This document shows positions 60,055-64,000 of a DNA stretch of 64,000 nucleotides, piece by piece. Position 1 is the stretch's first letter. Every line of letters starts with the position of its first letter. The position numbers and the translations under genes were made by a program. Source of the stretch: Flavobacterium agri. Its GTDB lineage: Bacteria; Bacteroidota; Bacteroidia; Flavobacteriales; Flavobacteriaceae. The notes beneath the pieces were generated by a model. That model saw nothing but the letters and a program-made list of their open reading frames with translations, had not been told where the DNA came from and searched no databases. Location of the stretch: positions 204,372-268,371 of the forward strand of contig NZ_JACBJI010000001.1 of assembly GCF_013401995.1 (NCBI RefSeq), written 5' to 3'.

Positions 60055-61101
60055 ATGACAACATTAGCAAAAGCTTATGCGGCCCAAAGCGCGACTACAC
60101 CGCTCTCGCCTTGGCAGTTTGAACGCCGCGACCTGAATCCGCACGACGTGCAGTTCGACATTTTGTATTGCGGGGTTTGCCATTCCGATCTGCATCAGGC
60201 AAGAGGCGAATGGGGAGGCGAGATGTTCCCGATGGTTCCCGGACACGAAATCGTAGGACGCGTGGTAGCCGTCGGCAGCCATGTCACAAAATTCAAAGTT
60301 GGTGACCTTGCCGGAACCGGATGTCTTGTAGATTCGTGCCGCGAGTGCAGCAATTGCCAGCACGGACTCGAGCAATTCTGCCTCAACGGAGGTTCTTATA
60401 CCTACAACGGGTTCGAGCAGGACAAGAAAACCCCAACTTACGGCGGCTACTCCAACACCATCGTCGTACACGAAGACTTTACATTAAAGATGCCCGAAAA
60501 TCTTGATTTGGCCGCAACTGCTCCATTGCTTTGCGCGGGAATCACGACGTATTCACCTTTGCGGCACTGGAACGTCAAGAAAGGTGACAAAGTTGCAGTC
60601 GTCGGTTTGGGCGGATTGGGACATATGGGCGTGAAATTCGCCGCGGCTTTCGGTGCCGAAGTGACCGTATTGAGTACCTCTGCCGATAAGGAAGCCGATG
60701 CCAGGAAACTCGGTGCGCACAAATTCGTCGTGACCAAAGACGAAGCCCAGATGAAAGCGGTGCGCGGTTATTTCGATTTCATTCTCGATACGGTGTCGGC
60801 CCAGCACGATTTGAACGCATACCTTGGACTATTGGCCACGGACGGGACTTTGTGCGTCGTCGGGATTCCTTCGACAGCACAACCTGTACATCACTTCAGC
60901 GTAATCGCCGGAAGGAAGTCGCTTGCCGGATCTTCTATCGGAGGTTTGCCCGAAACCCAGGAAATGCTCGATTTCTGTGCCGAACACAATATCGTTTCAG
61001 ACATTGAACTTATCGACATCAAAGACATCGAAAATGCGTTCGAGCGCATGCAGAAAGGCGATGTGCGGTATCGTTTTGTGATCGATATGGCAACGCTGTA
61101 A
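60055..61101 (+). CDS. Zinc-dependent NAD(P) alcohol dehydrogenase (YahK/CAD-like)
   Basis: A 348-residue medium-chain dehydrogenase of the cinnamyl-alcohol type. The catalytic zinc is held by Cys42 (CGVCHSDLHQ), HE in VPGHEIVG, and a later Cys in LLCAGIT. The structural zinc uses the four Cys of CRECSNCQHGLEQFC plus neighbours. The cofactor motif is GLGGLGHMGVKFA, and STSADKE after strand two favours NADP. It likely reduces aldehydes broadly. Length is typical. Confidence 0.95.
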   Translation: MTTLAKAYAAQSATTPLSPWQFERRDLNPHDVQFDILYCGVCHSDLHQARGEWGGEMFPMVPGHEIVGRVVAVGSHVTKFKVGDLAGTGCLVDSCRECSNCQHGLEQFCLNGGSYTYNGFEQDKKTPTYGGYSNTIVVHEDFTLKMPENLDLAATAPLLCAGITTYSPLRHWNVKKGDKVAVVGLGGLGHMGVKFAAAFGAEVTVLSTSADKEADARKLGAHKFVVTKDEAQMKAVRGYFDFILDTVSAQHDLNAYLGLLATDGTLCVVGIPSTAQPVHHFSVIAGRKSLAGSSIGGLPETQEMLDFCAEHNIVSDIELIDIKDIENAFERMQKGDVRYRFVIDMATL

Positions 61102-61105
61102 AATT

Positions 61106-61165
61106 TTAGCCACGAATGGCACGAATCACACAAATAATTAGTGCAATTCGTGTCATTCGTGGCTT
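61106..61165. repeat. Dispersed dyad repeat, copy D, between convergent genes
   Basis: The left arm TTAGCCACGAATGGCACGAA and right arm TTCGTGTCATTCGTGGCTTT form a near-complete palindrome about 60 bases long, without the core found in copies B and C. It starts four bases after the alcohol dehydrogenase stop and may end that transcript. Confidence 0.85.
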
Positions 61166-61176
61166 TTAAATAAAAA

Positions 61177-61201
61177 ACCGCCAGTTAAGCGCTGACGGTT
61201 T
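61177..61201 (-). terminator. Terminator of the SBBP-repeat T9SS gene
   Basis: AACCGCCAG and CTGACGGTTT pair around TTAAGCG with one mismatch. On the minus strand the stem is followed by TTTTTTATTT. It lies 26 bases after the stop of the minus-strand gene. Confidence 0.85.
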
Positions 61202-61227
61202 CTAGGTGCATTTAACTCAATTCCCAA

Positions 61228-62781
61228 CTATAGCTTAAAGAATTGTCTTGTTGGTAAGCCTTGTGCCTTTAGGAAATAAACGCCTTGGGAAAGGTCGCTT
61301 ACTGGGATTTCCGCATCGGGCGAAAGTGTTACCGTTTTGATTTTTTGCCCGAGGGCGTTCAATAAAGTGGCGTTGTTGTCGGAAAAATTTCCGCTTAATC
61401 TTATATAATCGTTAGCAGGGTTCGGATACAGAACGAAAGATTGTGTTTCGTATTGTGGCGTGTTCAGGCTTTCAGCCGAAATTTTTGTAAGAAAAGTAAA
61501 TCTATTGTCGCCTTCATCGTGTAAGATTCCGTCGAGGTCGACCGCACCGTACGAAAGTCCGGCGAGGAAAATATCGCCTAGCGGGCTCACGCTTACAGCA
61601 TCGAATCGGTTTTCGGCACTGCCTTCAATGGTTTTGGCCATGAGTACGTCGCCTTGCGGATTGTATTTGAGTACGAGCGCATCCGAATGGAAACCGTCCA
61701 CTTGCGTCGATTGGTTCGCATTCCAGTTGATATTGCCTCTGGTTTTTCCCGAAAAATAAACATTACCGATCGCATCGAGTTCCAAAGTGTTGCGGTTGCC
61801 CAAAGATGCTTGTCCGCTACCCGGTACTTCACGAATCCATTGGAAAGTCCCGATAGAGTTTAGTTTTGAGATAAAGAAATCTTCGCCTCCCGCACCCGGT
61901 CCTTCAGAAGAAATGTTTCCGAACGAAAACGCATCGAACAAAGCGGAACTGAAATATACTTCGTTAGGCGTGCGTGCCTTTACCAACGGAAAAGGGCAGG
62001 TCACGTCTTCTACGTAACGCACCCATTGGAAAACTCCCGAAGCGTTGTATTTGGCGACATACACATTATACGTAAGGTTAATAGGTGCGTCCGCTCCGTT
62101 AAAATTCGCCTGCGGTTCGGCACAGGAACCGGCCGTATAAATATTGCCTTCGTTATCGACGCTAAGCGAGGTCACGGTTTTGACTTGCGTTTGCGTTATC
62201 GTCGATACGAAATTTCCCGAAGGCGTGAATTTTGTCACGTATGAGTTGCTGTAATCGCCGTATCCGATATAGATGTTGTCGGATGCATCGACGGTGACCG
62301 TGCGGAACTGTTCAATGAAACTGTCCTCGATTTGGGGTACGAAATGCCAAATCATATTGCCTTCGGCGTTGAGTTTGACTAGCATCGGCTGGATGCCTTG
62401 GGCGGTCGTCAAAAATCCGAGGTTGTTGATGATGATGCTTCCCTGATAACCGATTGCCAGAATAAGATTGCCCTGCGAATCGGAAACCATCGAATAAATA
62501 TTGCCTTGGCCCGCGAAAGTCTTCGAGTACAGCTCATTTCCCTGCGCATCGTATTTCTTTACGAAAAGAGAACCGAGTATTTCGGAACCGTAAGGCGTCT
62601 GGTTGCTTTCGAAACCTGCGTAGAACACATTTCCCGAAGCGTCGCAAGCCGAATTGTATCCGATATAATCGGCATTCAGCGTCATCGTGATCGGCGGAGT
62701 CCTGAGCCATTCGAACGCAGGTTGGGCCGCGGCACACATTGCCGACAGCACAAAACCCGAGAGAAGTAGCAGTTTTTTCAT
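61228..62781 (-). CDS. T9SS cargo protein with SBBP-like beta-propeller repeats
   Basis: A 517-residue secreted protein with a signal peptide (MKKLLLLSGFVLSAMCAAA). SBBP-like repeats span about 30-430, recognisable by recurring DxxGNxYxxG units such as DASGNVFYAGFES, DNEGNIYTAGSCA and DAIGNVYFSGKTRG. A type A sorting domain occupies about 440-517 (VLYPNPANDYIRLSG, DLSQGVYFLKAQG). Export by the type IX system is expected, with surface attachment or release. Confidence 0.9.
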   Translation of the reverse strand: MKKLLLLSGFVLSAMCAAAQPAFEWLRTPPITMTLNADYIGYNSACDASGNVFYAGFESNQTPYGSEILGSLFVKKYDAQGNELYSKTFAGQGNIYSMVSDSQGNLILAIGYQGSIIINNLGFLTTAQGIQPMLVKLNAEGNMIWHFVPQIEDSFIEQFRTVTVDASDNIYIGYGDYSNSYVTKFTPSGNFVSTITQTQVKTVTSLSVDNEGNIYTAGSCAEPQANFNGADAPINLTYNVYVAKYNASGVFQWVRYVEDVTCPFPLVKARTPNEVYFSSALFDAFSFGNISSEGPGAGGEDFFISKLNSIGTFQWIREVPGSGQASLGNRNTLELDAIGNVYFSGKTRGNINWNANQSTQVDGFHSDALVLKYNPQGDVLMAKTIEGSAENRFDAVSVSPLGDIFLAGLSYGAVDLDGILHDEGDNRFTFLTKISAESLNTPQYETQSFVLYPNPANDYIRLSGNFSDNNATLLNALGQKIKTVTLSPDAEIPVSDLSQGVYFLKAQGLPTRQFFKL

Positions 62782-62907
62782 AGACTGTTCGTTGATTGAT
62801 ACGATGATTAGATACTAAAGTACGCCATGAGTTGCGTCGATCGGTTCACAAATTGAGCATTGGCGCGCCTTCGTCGAGAATTCGAGGCTTTTTGCCTATC
62901 AAATAAG

Positions 62908-62931
62908 AAAGCCGCCCCCCCGGACGGCTTT
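62908..62931 (-). terminator. Hairpin after the OmpA-family gene
   Basis: AAAGCCG and CGGCTTT form a perfect 7-bp stem with a GC-rich 10-base loop that contains seven consecutive C. On the minus strand it is followed by a weak CTTATTT tract. It sits 31 bases after the OmpA-family stop. The rest of the 180-base spacer (62782-62961) shows nothing else. Confidence 0.6.
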
Positions 62932-62961
62932 CGAAAAACACCCAAACTTAAGTAACCTAAC

Positions 62962-64000
62962 TTACTTATCGATCACGATGAAATCGGAACGGCGGTTGGC
63001 CAGATGTTCGGCTTCTGAACATTTTACGCCGTTCTTGCATCGGTTGGTCAATCGGCTTTCGCCGTACCCAATAGCACTTTCGATGCGGCTTGCATCAATT
63101 CCTTTAGATATGATATAGTCTCTTGTAGATTTGGCGCGGTTGTCTGACAGCTTCATGTTATAAGCGTCTTTCCCTCTCGAGTCGGTATGCGATTCGATCT
63201 TGATCTTGAGGTTCGGGAATTTGGTCATCGCGAAGACGACTTTGTCAAGCTCGACTTCGGCCAAAGCTGTGATGTTCCACTTGTCGTATTCGAAATAGAT
63301 CGGATTCACGGTAATCTTCTCGACATCGCCTTTTTTGGTGATCAGGTCGTCGTAGTTCGTGAGTTCGAAATTTACGTCCTTGGTCTGGTTGCCGTTCTTC
63401 TTGCCGATTTCGAGCTGTTTTTCCTCACGGCTGTGATTGGCTTTGGTCGCGGCGATCTTATACTTCTTTCCGCAAGGCACGGTTACGACGTAATCTCCAT
63501 TCGCATCGGTAGTTGCGGAAGTGATCGGCGTATCCATCATATCGGTGACCGAAACCGTCGCTTCGCCAATAGGCAGTTTCGACTTGGCGTTGGTGACTTT
63601 ACCCGAAATCAACTCGTCGCAAGGCACGGGCGCTTTCGTGAAATAGTAGATGTCGTCGTCGCCTTTGCCCATTTCGCGGTTCGAGGAGAAGTAACCGAAT
63701 TTGTCGGTCGGATCGACAATCAAAGCGAAATCGTCCTTGTTGCTGTTGATAGGCGCGCCCAGATTCCTAGGTTCGGAAAAATTCATAGCTCCCGTCATTT
63801 TAGATTCGTAGATGTCGAGTCCGCCCCAACCAAAATGGCCGTCCGAAGCGAAGTACAGCATGCCGTTGCTCAAGAACGGGAACATTTCCTCTCCGGGCGT
63901 GTTCACCATCGGGCCTAAGTTCTTGGCCGGTCCGACCGTTCCCGCAGCGTCGATTTCGGCTACGTAAATATCCGATCCGCCTTGTCCGCCGGGCATATCC
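62962..64000 (-). CDS. OmpA-family protein (PorE-like), 5' end outside the window
   Basis: The visible C-terminal 344 residues begin in a PD40/WD40-like propeller blade (GGQGGSDIYVAEID, FYLSNGMLYFASDG-type repeats, about 1-130). A carboxypeptidase-regulatory-like domain follows (about 135-215, ISGKVTNAKSKLPIGEATV). The OmpA C-terminal peptidoglycan-binding domain is about 225-344, with IESHTDSRGKDAYNMKLSDNRA. The order propeller, CRD, OmpA matches PorE of the type IX system and its paralogues. The frame stays open to the edge, so a TPR region and signal probably lie to the right. Confidence 0.88.
   Translation of the reverse strand, partial: DMPGGQGGSDIYVAEIDAAGTVGPAKNLGPMVNTPGEEMFPFLSNGMLYFASDGHFGWGGLDIYESKMTGAMNFSEPRNLGAPINSNKDDFALIVDPTDKFGYFSSNREMGKGDDDIYYFTKAPVPCDELISGKVTNAKSKLPIGEATVSVTDMMDTPITSATTDANGDYVVTVPCGKKYKIAATKANHSREEKQLEIGKKNGNQTKDVNFELTNYDDLITKKGDVEKITVNPIYFEYDKWNITALAEVELDKVVFAMTKFPNLKIKIESHTDSRGKDAYNMKLSDNRAKSTRDYIISKGIDASRIESAIGYGESRLTNRCKNGVKCSEAEHLANRRSDFIVIDK

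Noticed and set aside
61102..61227. The dyad repeat as the inverted terminal repeat of a small transposon
   Set aside because: The copies vary in length and have no target-site duplication that I can see; no related transposase is in the window. It is better described as a dispersed palindromic repeat.
1..64000. CRISPR arrays, tRNA or rRNA genes, insertion sequences, integrases or prophage genes
   Set aside because: No repeat-spacer pattern, no cloverleaf-like segment with flanking features, and no transposase or phage protein was found on either strand.

Overview
This window looks like chromosome from a member of the Flavobacteriaceae (Bacteroidota), probably Flavobacterium or a close relative with a fairly high GC content. 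The evidence is two proteins with type IX secretion C-terminal sorting domains, a PorE-like OmpA protein, a TamA/TamB pair, a DUF3667 protein, many lipoproteins with a short lipobox, and promoters of the flavobacterial TTG...TAnnTTTG type with short leaders. I see no rRNA, tRNA, CRISPR array, transposase, integrase or prophage. The window reads as ordinary core/accessory chromosome with dense short operons and an unusual load of small intergenic repeats.

Layout. 0-6.2 kb: M28 peptidase, DUF3667 protein, dienelactone hydrolase operon, DUF1801 protein, YihY membrane protein and an SRPBCC protein. 6.3-12.1 kb: an HNH/NUMOD4-derived DNA-binding protein, a patatin-like lipase, a ClC channel-HPP operon and an L,D-transpeptidase. 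12.2-15.9 kb: LigD and Ku, a complete bacterial NHEJ pair. 16-20.7 kb: a response regulator followed by a 1386-residue hybrid kinase with two kinase cores. 20.9-28.4 kb: TamA-like and TamB-like envelope biogenesis proteins. 28.5-34.6 kb: a lipoprotein, a second response regulator/kinase pair, a HipA-like kinase with a DUF3037 partner, a frameshifted gene and an AT-rich orphan.

34.6-40.7 kb holds the four-gene ligase-associated DNA damage response cluster (PdeM phosphoesterase, Lhr-like helicase, ATP-dependent ligase, MBL exonuclease). Together with LigD-Ku and the Nei/Fpg glycosylase at 41.8 kb, this makes the region rich in DNA repair genes. 40.8-50.4 kb: tandem TPR-like proteins, glycosylase, LD-carboxypeptidase, cold-shock protein, NYN-LOTUS protein, phosphodiester glycosidase, SMP-30 lactonase, GlxA-type regulator, VOC and macrodomain proteins, DoxX and a lipoprotein. 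50.4-53 kb: an SDR-thioesterase-FabF operon behind two matching inverted-repeat operators. 53-64 kb: P1 peptidase, an outer-membrane barrel, a LytTR two-component pair, two T9SS cargo proteins, a sugar isomerase-like protein, an alcohol dehydrogenase and an OmpA-family protein that runs off the right edge.

The most unusual signal is the repeat content. One dyad-symmetric element containing AATTCGTGTCATTCGTGGC occurs four times. Two copies lie as direct repeats around the ATP-dependent ligase gene, and one copy supplies the signal-peptide codons of the TamA-like protein. A different palindrome is inserted in frame in the LigD interdomain linker. Short tandem arrays run exactly into the stop codons of Ku and TamA. 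Two genes carry single-base frameshifts, which may be real or may be consensus errors. I did not find a clearly new multi-gene system. The best candidates for undescribed biology are the HipA-like/DUF3037 pair, the operator-controlled SDR-thioesterase-FabF operon and the HNH-derived regulator.
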